Source of the DNA: Siphonodentalium dalli
Taxonomy: Eukaryota; Mollusca; Scaphopoda; Gadilida; Siphonodentaliidae
DNA length: 64,000 nucleotides
Assembly: GCA_032622095.1 (NCBI GenBank)
Contig: CP136061.1
Span: forward strand, 53,209,762 to 53,273,761
Direction: 5' to 3'
Shown: positions 1 to 11,381 of the stretch, piece by piece
How the letters are laid out: each line of letters opens with the position of its first letter
How positions within the stretch are numbered: position 1 is the stretch's first letter
Translations under genes and position numbers: made by a program
The notes under the pieces: model-generated
Told to the model about the DNA's origin: nothing
The model's input: the letters and a program-made list of their open reading frames with translations, nothing else
Database searches by the model: none

Positions 1-1734
1 TGTCCAGTTCATTTCGATAAGAAATGAGAAATTTCTCACTCACGGTGAACACTACTGATTCCGTGCCGCCACCCATTCTTATATCCCTTGAATATCAATT
101 CAATCCTCGAAATTAGTGGAGACTTCTGAATTAGCTTATTAGTAGAATTACTTTTTATGTCTACATTATTAAAGACATATTATGTATGTACTTGTTCGGG
201 TACGTGAAACTGATAAGTTAGTATTCAGGTGCTATGCCAACTGAAGAATGTAGCATTCTACCAACATCGCCGAAAATCTCAAGCAAATCGACCGTACCAC
301 TCCATAGACAACATCGTCTGAACTATGCTCAAGTGTAAATATTTACTACTCGATTCGGGACGCATCTATGGGCGATAAACTAACGAAAACGTATTTGCCA
401 TCGACACGTACTGCATTTAATTAATATATAAGAATGACGATGTGTTGTCAATTTACATAAAATATTTGTAAAACAACTACTTTGAACAAGATTATTCTCA
501 ATTTCTATTTGATCACCCTACCGAGTGTTTCGCGTCACTTTAATGGGAATATGTGCAAATCCTGGGAAGGGAGCAGCTGTTTTCTGCACCATTTCCCCAA
601 CCATGAAGTGACATCGATTAGCTGTATTTTTAACTGACAGTTAGAATGGGTCGATTAAAATAAAATTTGGTGTGATTTGAATGAGATTGTTGATGGAACC
701 AACAATTTTATCTCCGCCTTCCACAGCACAACGGACCATTTTGATTGGACGATCGGGTAATTCCGAGTGTTTGTAAACAAATGGTTCTGTAACATTTTCG
801 ATTTTTGTCTACAATAACAAAGCGGATAAACGTGACCATAACATGCAGTGTACGCGATACTTTTGATTGGTATAATAACAATATCTGTCTATTATATAAT
901 ATTCTTTCTGTGTATGGACGTTTTAGCGGATGTGACTATTTTAACAGCTATACCAACAGCGAAGACCGCCCGTATCTGAACTACGTTCTATAAAATTAAT
1001 ATAATTCTGATATTCAATATTACAATAACAGTTTTATTATGGTCAAGTCTCTTGATATTTGTAGTCTGATTAATGTTATACATCAGGCATCAGATAGGGC
1101 AAGTTTGTTCACCATTACATAGAACAGAATACAATAGCAAGTATTAATTTATAGAGCAGCCTATATAGGTTTCCCCCATAGGATTGTCACTTCATATTAC
1201 TCATAAATTGACTGAAAACTTTTATATTTGTAGAAACACTGCATAATCGTATCGGGGTTTTTAATTAAATTGAGAAATCTGGTAGAAAGTAAAATGGATT
1301 AAATTACTTCGCCAATTAATAGCTTACAAGCAATTTATTGTTTGCGGAAGTCTTTTATCTGATGACAGTTTCAGTTCGTAACACGTTCACTGCCACACCC
1401 ATTTAATTTTTTTGGCAAAAAGTACGAGAGATAACTAATAGGCAGTGCACGTGTTAACAGTTTTCTTAAGATAAATAACGTACAGTTAAAATTTAACACT
1501 CAATTAAACCACAACCAAGACTGGTGCATGTATATGTAGATTGCGTCTTCAGAAATGACATTGTAGCTCAACTTGGGAGGTGTTAATTTTATGCCGAGCA
1601 GTCAATAGAATAGTCAAGAATGAAAGTAAACAGTTTCAGTAAAGGGATTGTATTCTGTATTGTGTATTCTGTATTTTCTTTTCAAACATTTCTCCAATAA
1701 ATGCGAGCTGCAGGGTGTGTCGCTGGATTCAAAT
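1..1734. other. Gene-free AT-rich flank with one dispersed repeat
   Basis: No convincing reading frame or RNA gene is seen here. The part around 380-540 is clearly related to 53850-54020: both share the blocks ATATAAGAATGACG, ACTACTTTGAACAAGATTAT and GAGTGTTTC with the same spacing. This is therefore a dispersed repeat, and the rest of the stretch is probably old repeat as well. Nothing else is recognised. Confidence 0.6.
200..550 (+). repeat. Dispersed repeat, copy related to 53780-54020
   Basis: Read side by side with 53780-54020, several 12-20 base blocks match in the same order and orientation, about 53.4 kb apart. No terminal repeats or coding capacity are visible, so the class is unknown. 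Identity looks moderate, meaning an old copy. Confidence 0.6.
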
Positions 1735-2890
1735 GTGAAATGCAAGATGGCTGCTGCCATCTAGATGTTACCCCGAAGAACCATATGATATGCAGTTTGG
1801 GGAAGATCAGATGAGGGATGTGGCATGTAGGGTGTGCCAAAGGATTTATACTTGCAAAGAGTAAAATCCAAGATGGCCACTAGCGGCCATGTTTTTGAAT
1901 GAAATTCTGAAAAAAATGGCTCCCATCTAATGGTCAACCAGAAGATCCATACGAAGTTCGGTGACCATCGGATGAATTGTGTGTTCTGTAAGGTGTGCCA
2001 AAGTATTTAGTCATACAAAGAGTAAAATCCAAGATGGCTGCTGGCGGCCATGTTTTTCACCAAATTTCGGGAAAAATCAATGGCTTACATCTAGAGCCAA
2101 CACCGAAGAGCCATTTAAAGTTTGGTGATGATGGAATCACAAGGGATGTGGTTTGTAGAGTGAGCCAAACGTTCTATTGCACATCGAGATGTGGTAATAA
2201 TCATGCCTATAACTGCAAAACATTTATCCGATATATGCGGCTGCAAGGTGTGGCGATGGATTCAAATTTGAAATCCAAGATGGCTGTTTGTGACAATTTT
2301 TTTTAACGAATTTCGGAAATGGATGTCTCGGATCTAGATGTCACCCCGAATATCCGAATGAAGTTTGGCGACGTTGTGGTGAGAGATGTGGCCTGTAAGG
2401 TGTGCCGAAGGATTTAGTCATGTAAAGAGTAAACTACAAAATGGCAGCTGGCGGCCATGTTTTTCAACGCAATTTAGAAATATTTCATTGCTCCCATCCA
2501 ATGGTCACCCTTAAGATCCACATCCGAGTTTGGTGGCGATCAGATGAGGGATGTGGCCTGTAGGGTGTGGCAAAGGATTTAGTCATGCAAAGAGTAAAAT
2601 CCAAGATGGCTGCCGGCGGCCATGTTTTTTTTTTAACGAAAATAACTAAATTTCATGGCTCCAATCTGGATGTGATCCTAAACATACCTGTAAATTTTCA
2701 TGTTTTATTTATCCAATTTCGGAAAAAAATCGATGGCTCCCATCTAGAGGTCACTCCGAAGATATGAAGTTCCGAGATGATCGGATGAAGCATGTAGGAC
2801 GAGCCAACGGAAATTCTTTGACTGACGCACGGACGGCGGACGCTAACCCATGGCAATAGCTCAAACTTTACAAAGTAATTGGAATGTTGT
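1735..2890 (+). repeat. Degenerate ~160-bp tandem repeat array (copy 1)
   Basis: Successive units contain GTGTGCCAAAGGATTTAG, then AAAATCCAAGATGGCTGC, then GGCGGCCATGTTTTT, then a conserved GGCTCCCATCTAGA and GATGAGGGATGTGG. The AAGATGG (or AAAATGG) core recurs near 1744, 1870, 2031, 2278, 2438 and 2603, giving spacings of about 126, 161, 247, 160 and 165. Short open frames such as 1995-2306 come from repetition of the unit and are not conserved between units, so I do not call a protein. The same array recurs at 11460-12540 and 21548-22628. Confidence 0.85.
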
Positions 2891-3370
2891 GGTCGACCCA
2901 ATAATTAAAGGGGCCTTGTAGTTAAATCAGCATTTAATATACAATAGTTGCTCAATATCAAAGCTTTCGGCCACAGGCCTTCCTCAGTGATGATCCAAAA
3001 TGCACTTTCGGCTACATTTGATAAGATTACTCATCTCAATGACAATCGGTTGATCATTATGCGTCAAAATTGTCCGTCATAACGTTATAAATTACATCGA
3101 CGTAATCACTGGCGCGGGAATTGAACCCTCTGTAGAGTCTTAAAATCCATGAATTATCTTTTATAAGTCCAAGTTGCTTCCCTCCGTTGACTATCTCCAA
3201 CACCGAAACAATCATGTCCTTAATAGAATGTCCAGTCACATTTAAATGTTGGTAAACTGGCTTATCTGGATGCAGCTTTATGTCCCGGGAGTGTTCGACG
3301 ATCCTCTCAAGAGAGTCTCTGTCTCCCCCACATATACCGCACATTCACACTTTACACGAGAGTACATACA

Positions 3371-4928
3371 GGGGGGGGGGGGGGGGGGGGGTCAGGAAAA
3401 AATTGACGGATACAAGGTGGAAATTTTGTGTTTTTTAGTTTTGGGGACCCAACACCCCGGGAGCATAAGTTTTTTCCACCCAAGTCTGGGACACCCACCC
3501 CCAAAATTGATCTTGTAAATCTTGTAAATTCTACTAAATAATGTGTTGTTGGCAGGGTAAGGGTATCTCATTGTGTCTGCACCGGAACTGAGAGAACGCT
3601 GATCAAGTACACCCACACAAAATAAACAAACAAAGCACATGGCTGAAAAATATGCCAACAAAACCAGTGACAAAACCTTTAAAAACCCAAATATTTATGG
3701 TTATAAAGGTAAAATACCTACTTTAACAGGATAATTGTGTCCCTTATTAGCAATAGGTTAAAATATGTGCATGTGTAAAGTAAAAACACCATCAATTTGA
3801 TTAACTAAACACAGTTCCAGTCCTCTCCATGTGGGAAATCACTGGTGAGCAACGAGGAGCTCCCCTTAAAATCATTCTAGGCGAGTGGCTCTCCTACAAA
3901 ATGTCGAGGCGAGTAGTATCCCAGCAGGAGATGCCGAATGTCTGCGTGGGGAGAGTACGGGAGGGGGAGGGGGCTTCCCCGGAAATTTTTGAAAATTAGA
4001 TGCTCTGAGATTGAATCGGGAGCCATTTAATGCTCCAATCAGTGAACAACACGTTATTGTGCGACTTAAGTCACTGTAGTCATGTATCGACATCGACCAT
4101 GTACTTCACCACGTGGTCACTGTATTTATCGTTTATTCAATATCTTGACTGATATCATCAATATAAACAAATGAGGCCAACGTTTTTTCGGCTTTTTCAC
4201 AGCTGGCCACATTGCTAATAGTACACAAGCAAGTAAGTTGGTATATTTGAAATAAAGTTATCTGATATATTACGCACATTTGAAGCATGTGTATTCTGAG
4301 TTATCGACAGTATTTTATTCTGTTATGCAGAAATTGTATTGCCGATGTGAATCGGAATCCGTTCGATTTTGAATTAATTCCTCGATCTATTTTAGTAAAT
4401 AGAGCATATAATAAAAAGAAAACCTTCGTGTTTTGAGTGAATACCGGAAATACCTCATTCGTGGTCACAGTGAGATACTGGAATCATCACTCGTGGCCTT
4501 TAGGCCACTCGTGATGATTCCAGTATCTCACTGACCACTCATGGGATACTTCCGGTATTCACTCAAAACACGCAGGTATCCTCTATGTATAATAAGTTTA
4601 AAAAGCCATGATAAATTACGAGAAAAGATGAGAATGGATTTGTTTTCCTCAACCAAAACCGGACCCACCCCATGGTTTCAACTGTCAAATGGAGACATTG
4701 TGGACAAAAAAATAAAATATAGAGCCCCCCTTACTTGTATATTAAAGGCTATATCATGCACTACTATATGAATCTGATTGTTTCAATTCATTTTGAAGCT
4801 GTAATTTGTATTAGAAATGATTTTGGAAAACAATTGCATGACATCAGAAAAAATCTGCATTCCGGGCCCGGGGACACCCACCCACCCGGTCCTTGTATCC
4901 TGTAATATTTTTCCGACCCCCCCCCCGG
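3371..4928. mobile_element. Poly-G/poly-C-ended, hAT-like non-autonomous element
   Basis: The left end is a run of 21 G, then TCAGGAAAAAATTGACGGAT and ACAAGG. The right end, read on the minus strand, is ten G, then TCGGAAAAATATTACAGGAT and ACAAGG. These form imperfect terminal inverted repeats. The flanks both read GTACATACA (3362-3370 and 4928-4936), and the matching site in copies 2 and 3 (12746-12754, 22834-22842) has this once, so the empty site is present. An 8-9 bp target duplication fits hAT-type insertion, but no transposase is present in the 1.56 kb. It interrupts the Penelope-like frame. The interior carries a long palindrome at 4427-4572. Confidence 0.8.
4427..4572. repeat. Near-perfect 146-bp palindrome (fold-back)
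   Basis: The arms read from CGTGTTTTGAGTGAATACCGG to GGCC, then the loop TTTA (4499-4502), then GGCC back to CCGGTATTCACTCAAAACACG. Only a few mismatches interrupt about 70 bp of pairing. It lies inside the poly-G-ended element. It could be a nested snap-back MITE or a structural part of the host element. Confidence 0.85.
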
Positions 4929-5107
4929 TACATACACCAATTTTCGCGTTTTACAATTAACATTATTCTTAACATGGAAATATGCATCAGCTGATGTATC
5001 AGCGATTCGGTCGAAATTTACAATAGTGCACGTTTTGCATGTATGGGAGAATGAGATGAGAGAATGAGATGAGAGAAGAGCAATCCGCTCTTTAACAGAT
5101 AATAAGG

Positions 5108-5490
5108 CGATCATTATAAGACCAAGTGATAGCTGATCGGGCGTAGTGGTTACATATAAAGAGAAATACATCTATCAACTCTACTCAGAAGTAAAGACAG
5201 TAGTACGTACGAGGAGATAGATCATGATATGACGGACCAAGCAACTAAGTAAGTAATTCACTGCTCGATAAATTGCAGCGAAAACATGTCATCACGGTAG
5301 ACTTGAAAAAATACACCGAGTCCTCGATATCCCACCCCTGGAAAACTGAAAGGAAACCCAAAACTCCACAAGGAAAACGCGCCACATCGTACAATTGTTA
5401 GTGGTATAAATACTCCCACAGAAAGGATGGCGGAGGTAGCCGAGCACTTGAACAATTTGTATCCACAAAACCTCAACATTCTGTCGAAAA
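5108..5490 (+). pseudogene. Penelope-like reverse transcriptase fragment, frameshifted (copy 1)
   Basis: On the plus strand one frame reads SGVVVTDKEKYIYQ...EEIDHY..DQATKEV. A second frame, after stops, reads NPKLHKENA..RTIVSG.NTPTERMAEVAEHLLEQF. These resemble the N-terminal reverse transcriptase blocks of Penelope-like elements (GSAVVVMD..Y, then LPK.HK and RPIVS..GSPTE), from knowledge of the family. No catalytic DD block follows. It is oriented away from the endonuclease fragment on the minus strand, so the two are not one intact element. Copies at 13967-14493 and 24055-24581 have the same breaks. Confidence 0.6.
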
Positions 5491-5688
5491 TGGGCCATTA
5501 CTCCAGCAAAATGGGAAGACCGAACCCATATTCGACCTTGACCTGTATTTTGCGCTCATAAGATAACATACCAAATTAGGTTTCGATCCGATAACCCAAA
5601 ATAAAAACAGCTATTTTTTGGCCTGAGTATACGTGCAGAATCAATGGACAATCTGCCTCACGATTATTGAGATAAAGTGCAATTTCGG

Positions 5689-5716
5689 GGGGGGGGGGGG
5701 AGGGGGGGAGGGGGGT
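5689..5716. repeat. Poly-G tract (copy 1)
   Basis: A nearly pure G run interrupted by A and T. The same place in copies 2 and 3 (14553-14594, 24643-24680) has different run lengths, as expected for slippage or sequencing uncertainty. Confidence 0.9.
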
Positions 5717-5719
5717 GGT

Positions 5720-8700
5720 AACTTTATACTTAAAGGTTTAGTTCTTTTAAAGGCCCTCTTAATTTTCGAGTCTCAGATTAATTTTTTTACGGCGACTTAA
5801 TATACGGTTTTAATAACAATCTATGCCATAAAATATGATTAAAATACTACAATTCACCACTATTTGAAACATCTGCGTCTTAGTAGATGCCCACAGAGAA
5901 AAATAGCAAACTGCTGAAATCATTTAAAGTACATCTGCATGAGTTACGACTGAGGTAAATTGAAGCAGTCTCAGGTCTACTATCAAACTAGTCTTCATGC
6001 TAAACAATGCCAGCAGTAAGAATTCTAGTCTAGATGTTCATCACAGACAGCTTTGAAAATAGCAGTGGGATTTTGTTTAAAAAAAAAACGGTATGTGTGA
6101 ACGACTTCTAAATGTTATTGCCAGATAATTCTTAGCGTTAAGACCACTTTAAATGTAAGAAGTTTGCACAACTTGAGCTGGTCAACAAGAAAGAGATGTT
6201 TACTATTAACTGATAGTGGGTGGGTATAGTTAATATATAGTTTTTAAATATCACTTACGTATAATGCATTTCTTACTGATGTTTTCAGCGAGTTCCAACA
6301 AGTCATGAAGTATTAGTCTACGCTGTGTAAATATTAAGTAATCTTGTCTTGAAAATTAACACTGAATTCCCCATTTAGATGTTGCCACTTTACCTCCCTC
6401 GTAACACCCGTTACCAGTATTAATACAAGTTTGCCAGGTTCTGCATGGCATGATACCCGAACAAGAACGGATTAAATTTGTGAAGGTACATGCCATTATG
6501 ACCAATCCTAGGAGTGGTTAATTTACAACGATGACCGTCCAGGCTCCATTCGGCCAAAAATGTGGTCTGATTAGCAAGATTTATCACATTGATCCAACCT
6601 ATGTTGGAAATATTCCCAGTTTATCAGTTATTCCGTCATATTCACAACATAATCTCATTCAATGTTGATCTAAACAAATTTAACATTTTATCAAACAAAC
6701 AGTTCATGCAGCACGGATATCCGAAGCCAAATTACACGAAGGCGAAATACAGCACAAGTGTGACTTGATGTGATATTGGAAACGGGCATCCGCTTGGAAC
6801 TTGTAAATAACACTTTACCTGCGACAGAAATTGTAAATATTTGATACTTTCTTCCGAACTGAAATCTGACTGCACACTTACAGGGTCTGTTGAGAAATTT
6901 CAGAAACAAAACTTAATCCTGGTTGGGGAGTTCTCCGTCAAGAGCGCTTTGTTGAGAAATCCATATATTACAGCACAAAACGTGATTTTAATTCTCATGT
7001 TTTTGAAGCGAGTGATCAAATTTTTAAATGACGCAACCAGATATCACACAGCAGTATTTGGCAATGACTGTATCCATTGTAAACTTGCTGGTGGGAATTC
7101 ATTGAGTAATCTCTTGATTAATTCTGATTGGGATTTGGACCAGGCTTGCCATGTTAAAATATAAGCTGGCTAACTGAGGGAATCTGACCTTGCACAATTA
7201 CAGTCACAGTCAAATCAAGCTGTTTGCTTTCTGATGAAGTTGAGCCACAACACATACCCTGGCTTTGGAAATTTAAATTAAATACGTTTTGTTACTATAA
7301 AATGTGGATTTCTCAACAAAGCGTTTCTTATGGAGTTCTCGTGAATCCTGTCGTACTTTCTTTTATGTAAATTAGCCGACTGTTTTGTCTGTACGTGCGC
7401 ACAAAGTCAAGAGTGGTTGGAAAGTACATATGATACATTTATTGCTGTTTTCTTTCAATTTTGTGGCGTTTATGATACTTTTCTACCAATTTTAAAATTT
7501 GAAAAACATATCCCTGGAGGCCATATTGGACTGGTTTGGTTAAACCTTAACATTCTATTGTCAACAGATTTCACAGCACACCACTCTGGGCATAGCTAAC
7601 TCATACCTGCTAGCATTCTCCCAGCTATGTTTGAGCAAGTAAATATCATTTGTCAACAACTGGTTCTAAGCAATTTTTTCAAAGAACACTCAAGAAATAT
7701 AATATGTTTTATAGTACATCATTCATCAGTGTTCAGTACATATTCCCATATTTGATTTTTAGATATGGACTTTGTTTTTCTTGGACCATTGCCTGTAAAT
7801 ATATATATTTTAAAATCTCTATAAAGTTCCCATTTTGTATTTCTAACATCATCCACCATGAAGTATACTCTTAAAATGTTGCATCAATGGGCATGGTTTC
7901 TGTGATTACCAATATACGTGAACAGAATCCTTTATTTGGACTCTATAAAATTTAGGAAAATTTGGATCCACAAAGACCTTAACGTCCACGAAGAAATAAT
8001 AACACATAACATAATGCCAAATATAAAATAATGTTGATGTGTACTGTATTTAATCAATTAAAGCCATTTTTCCAACCTAACCTACTATCTCGTATGAAGC
8101 AGAGAAGCGAAAGGAAGCAGGGAGTCGCACGTGTCCCTTATATACTTCTTTCGGTAAATATAAATATGGAATCGCTAAGTGAAACGAACAAATAAGTATC
8201 AATCATTCATTTCTTATTTTACATCTTTTAATTTGCAACAATATTCAAATATCTACATAGTTTTGCTCAAAGTGTTACACGTATTGTCATAAATTGTATA
8301 CCCAAATGGCATATAAAACACCATTCGTATACTTACCCACCTTATCGGCGTTATTGTCATTTTGTTTATCACGATTAATTCGTTCCATCAATAAAGAAGT
8401 ATTTATTTATTTACAACTGCACGTACTTCGGACGTTCTCATTTTTTTTTTTAAATCGTACAGTCGACGTTGTTGGAATTGACGTTTGTTTGTTTGTTTTA
8501 TTTGTTTTATTGGGATAAAAACGTGAACATCATAAACTCATTAGTTCGCAAAAATAAGAGACGACAATTGAGTTATACATGCAGATGTATATATCAATCT
8601 AGTGGGTTCGACTAAGATTGTGATGACAACTGGTTATAATATATCCACGAAGATACAGATATGTTAAAGAAATGTCCATCTAGGTGCTCATTTGTTTATG

Positions 8701-9200
8701 GTGCTATGCTGGCTGGCTACAAATATTATCTGTTTAAAGTAAATATTTCTATATACCAGCTACATGTGCCAGACCCAAAGCGAGAATTTAATATCTTTAT
8801 GTTCGGGTATGAGTCTGTTCTTAAAAATGAAAGAAATAATCTGTATCGGGAAGATGCACCCTTGTCAGATGCCAGTATTGGATGATCCTGAAACGTCATG
8901 TGCTTCTGCTGTGTAGTCTTTTATCTCAGAAGAAACTATATTTGACTGCACACTGTGAACACTATTTTTAACAGGCCTTTTATACATTTCCATCTCTCTT
9001 GTCAATTCGTATTTATTTTATTTGGAAAATATCTTGAATGGGACAGACTCAATTGGGTTATAATACATGAACCATTCTAACATGTCATCCTCTGACGGTT
9101 TAAGGTCCCTCATTTTGCAAGAATATATGTATCTCTTGAACTGAATGATAAATATACGTTTAATGCTTGCTTCTATGTATCATATACCTATCATATGCAT
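5720..9200. other. Non-coding interior of the segmental unit (copy 1)
   Basis: I recognise no gene. Short frames (for example 6841-7164 and 7417-7599) are not family-like and carry indels between copies. Matching sequence lies at about 14600-18700 and 24690-28790. The only structure seen is an imperfect inverted repeat at 6925-7345. Small indels against copies 2 and 3 occur near 7265 (27 bp more here) and 8780 (29 bp more here). Confidence 0.6.
6925..7345. repeat. Imperfect inverted repeat around CTTTGTTGAGAAATCC (copy 1)
   Basis: GCGCTTTGTTGAGAAATCC near 6949 is matched by the inverse GGATTTCTCAACAAAGCG near 7310. Outward similarity (GAGTTCTCCGT.AAGA against GAGAACTCCATAAGAA inverted) and inward AAACGT blocks give arms of about 70 bp around a ~300-bp centre. 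It may be an old MITE. Copies lie near 15785-16200 and 25872-26290. Confidence 0.55.
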
Positions 9201-9201
9201 A

Positions 9202-11381
9202 TGGGTGAATATTTGAAAACTGTACAATTTGGAAGATTGCATTAATCGAAATTCAAAGTTCGAATTTACACAAAAAAACATTTCCATGTCGAACCTGATG
9301 ACTCACCATGAATTAGGGTTTGCTTCGGCACGCTGGAATTTTATTCCTATTGCCATGGCAACATGACTTAATCAAGCAAAGTAGTAAAATATGTCACTCC
9401 TGTTACTAACAAACAACAATCAGCTTACACCAATAGCAGTCATTTCATACGACTAAAATATATTTATTGTTTTTACCTTTTGTTTCTTCTTGGAAATAAT
9501 TGAGCTTGAATAAGCTCATCATAGTGAATTATGTTTAAAATCTCTATAAGCATGGGTCAACTCACACATTTATTGCATAAAAGTACAAAACTGATTACTC
9601 TGTAGGCCATGAACTTAAGAGTTCCAAGTTTATCAAATTTGCATAAGTAACGGCACTTTGTACCAATCCCAATATAATAATAACTTTTTTCTTTGGATGA
9701 GTTTGTTTTTAATAAAATATAGATATGCACTGATAACAGGAGTGACATTGGTAACAGGAGTGACATTTTGGTAACAGGAATGACCCTACTGGTTTCACAA
9801 TGTTGCCATATACGGTGAATTTTGGTACACAATAATGTTATATCACTCAAGAATCTTGCTTTTGTATGTGATCATCTTCAGTAAAAACTCTAACTATGTT
9901 TGGCCAGGTCAACACTCTGGCTGGCACTCGACTGGAGGGCATCAACAGATGGATACAACTCATAGGCTGATTCAGATAAAGAATAGGTTTGGGTTTTCAC
10001 AATTCACCCTGTATAAATTGATCTGTCTGTGGTTTATATTGAGAGTTAAGAAAAGGTATGCAACTGTTTTGCTTGTTGGTGTAGGATAACTTGGAATAAA
10101 TATCAAAAGATTTTGCTGTAGCCACCAAGACTAGTCCCTGCATCTCTGATGTGACTCTTGTTGGAAATATAGTATAAAATCAAACCGGAATACCAAATCA
10201 TTCATATTCATTTGACTCTTCAATACTAGTAGGTCACATGTGACTTTTTTATTTAATTAAGACATAGTTAGAAGCTGTATAACACAAGACTTCAATTTAT
10301 GGTCTTTATTTTGAACAGAACTGTGCTATAAATTTCTGGTATTTTATATGTGGCAAATTTAATGAAGTTGACCATTGCCTGAATGGAGGTGGGGGAGTTG
10401 CATGATATCAAACAACAAATATAAAACATATATTTATTACTTCATTTTTTTTCAAATGGATTATATTGAATTTCCTTCTTGTGATGAAAAGTGATGACTA
10501 CTGACTTGTGGTCATCTTCATTGACAAGAACTGGCTAATCAAAGGGTTGTTGGCAATAAATGTGCATTGCACATATCTATTGCACCTGTTACTGTCACTC
10601 CTGTTACCAAAAAAGTAACAGGAGTGACAGTAACAGGAGTGACAGATATGGCAGTTAATGACAAATTTATAAAAATGTATCTGGATTTGAAAACTAAACA
10701 CTTATGATTTGCACAAAAGACTCATTCTAGAATATGAAAAACATATTTCTGAAACATCGAACATGATGAAAGAAATGATATTGCGGTAACAGGAGTGACT
10801 TACAATTAACCTACTTGCCTCATTTGTTCATTAATGTGCTCCGGTATGCATAAATGATTTCAAACCACCGCTATTTTGACTTTTGTTTGGATTACCTATT
10901 TGGTGACCTTCCCTCTGGTGGCAGGTTTCTCGAAAAAGCTACTGTACACACTCATATAATTCCTTGTTATACTCTCGGTAACAGGAGTGACATAGAAATT
11001 GATAACAGGAGCAATGAGATCTATATTTTCAAGTTTGAATGAAGAAAGTCCATCTTCCAGTTAAAGTCGTTTTGTTCAAGTTTCATGGACTCAAATAGGA
11101 TTGAATATGTGAGATTTATCTGATCTCTTCGGGAAAAAAATATAGTCTATTCTGTTCAATGTAGAAAAGTAACATTCAGAAATTGATGACATGGACTCAT
11201 GTTGGCTCTGTAAAAATCCAACAGCTCAGACTTTGGTTCAGTTTTTTTGCCTGAATATCATCCTAATTATCATAGTACCTAGAAAAAATTATTATTTGGT
11301 TTTCTCCTGTTGCACACACTTCTGTAATTATAGGACCAATGGTCGTAACATCAAATTGTACACTTTTCAAATATTCACCCA
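9202..11381. mobile_element. 2,180-bp TA-flanked terminal-inverted-repeat element, no transposase
   Basis: The left end TGGGTGAATATTTGAAAA (9202) is matched by the inverse TTTTCAAATATTCACCCA ending at 11381. The repeats extend to about 32 bp, including GTACAATTT. TA lies on both sides (9200-9201, 11382-11383). The corresponding site in copy 2 (around 18697-18702, TGTGTATACCTAC) and in copy 3 is uninterrupted with a single TA, so this is a datable insertion. No frame longer than about 100 codons is present. The interior carries ten or so copies of GTAACAGGAGTGAC in both orientations. A TA duplication suggests Tc1/mariner-type integration, but the terminal sequence is not one I recognise. Confidence 0.85.
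9733..10991. repeat. Dispersed 14-mer GTAACAGGAGTGAC cluster inside the TA element
   Basis: Copies of GTAACAGGAGTGAC, or one-base variants, lie at 9733-9746, 9751-9764, 9771-9784, 10615-10628, 10630-10643, 10786-10799 and 10978-10991. Inverse copies lie at 9393-9406 and 10594-10607, and a weaker copy near 11002. The pair 10594-10628 forms a perfect 14-bp hairpin with a 7-base A-rich loop. Such clustered subterminal motifs in other transposons are often transposase-binding sites; that reading is inference. The cluster recurs at +10,088 in the second unit. Confidence 0.9.

Larger units (their letters stand above)
2895..5062 (-). pseudogene. Penelope-like retroelement 3' part: GIY-YIG endonuclease, interrupted
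   Basis: Read on the minus strand, 5060-4937 encodes a Cys-rich segment ending in CKTRKLVYV. After a 1.56-kb insertion the reading resumes at 3370 with the pattern KC.C..YVGETETL, followed by LERIVEHSRDI and VYQHLNVTGHS. This is the typical order of the linker cysteines and the GIY-YIG endonuclease (here YVGET in the YIG position) at the C terminus of Penelope-like elements. A frameshift separates YVGETETL from LERIVEHSRDI. The frame ends at 3057 and is followed by a tail with GAGGAAGGCCTGTGGCCGAAAG, a type of 3' end seen in this class. It is clearly dead, from the frameshift and the insertion. Copies 2 and 3 have lost most of the endonuclease. Confidence 0.75.

Noticed and set aside
3100-3150. 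tRNA-like B box (GGTTCAATTCCCGCGCC on the minus strand)
   Set aside because: It lies within the GIY-YIG coding remnant, and no A box or cloverleaf could be drawn at the right distance.
6841-7164. 107-codon frame in copy 1
   Set aside because: It is disrupted in copies 2 and 3 (a missing base in AAGCGATGATC) and spans one arm of an inverted repeat.
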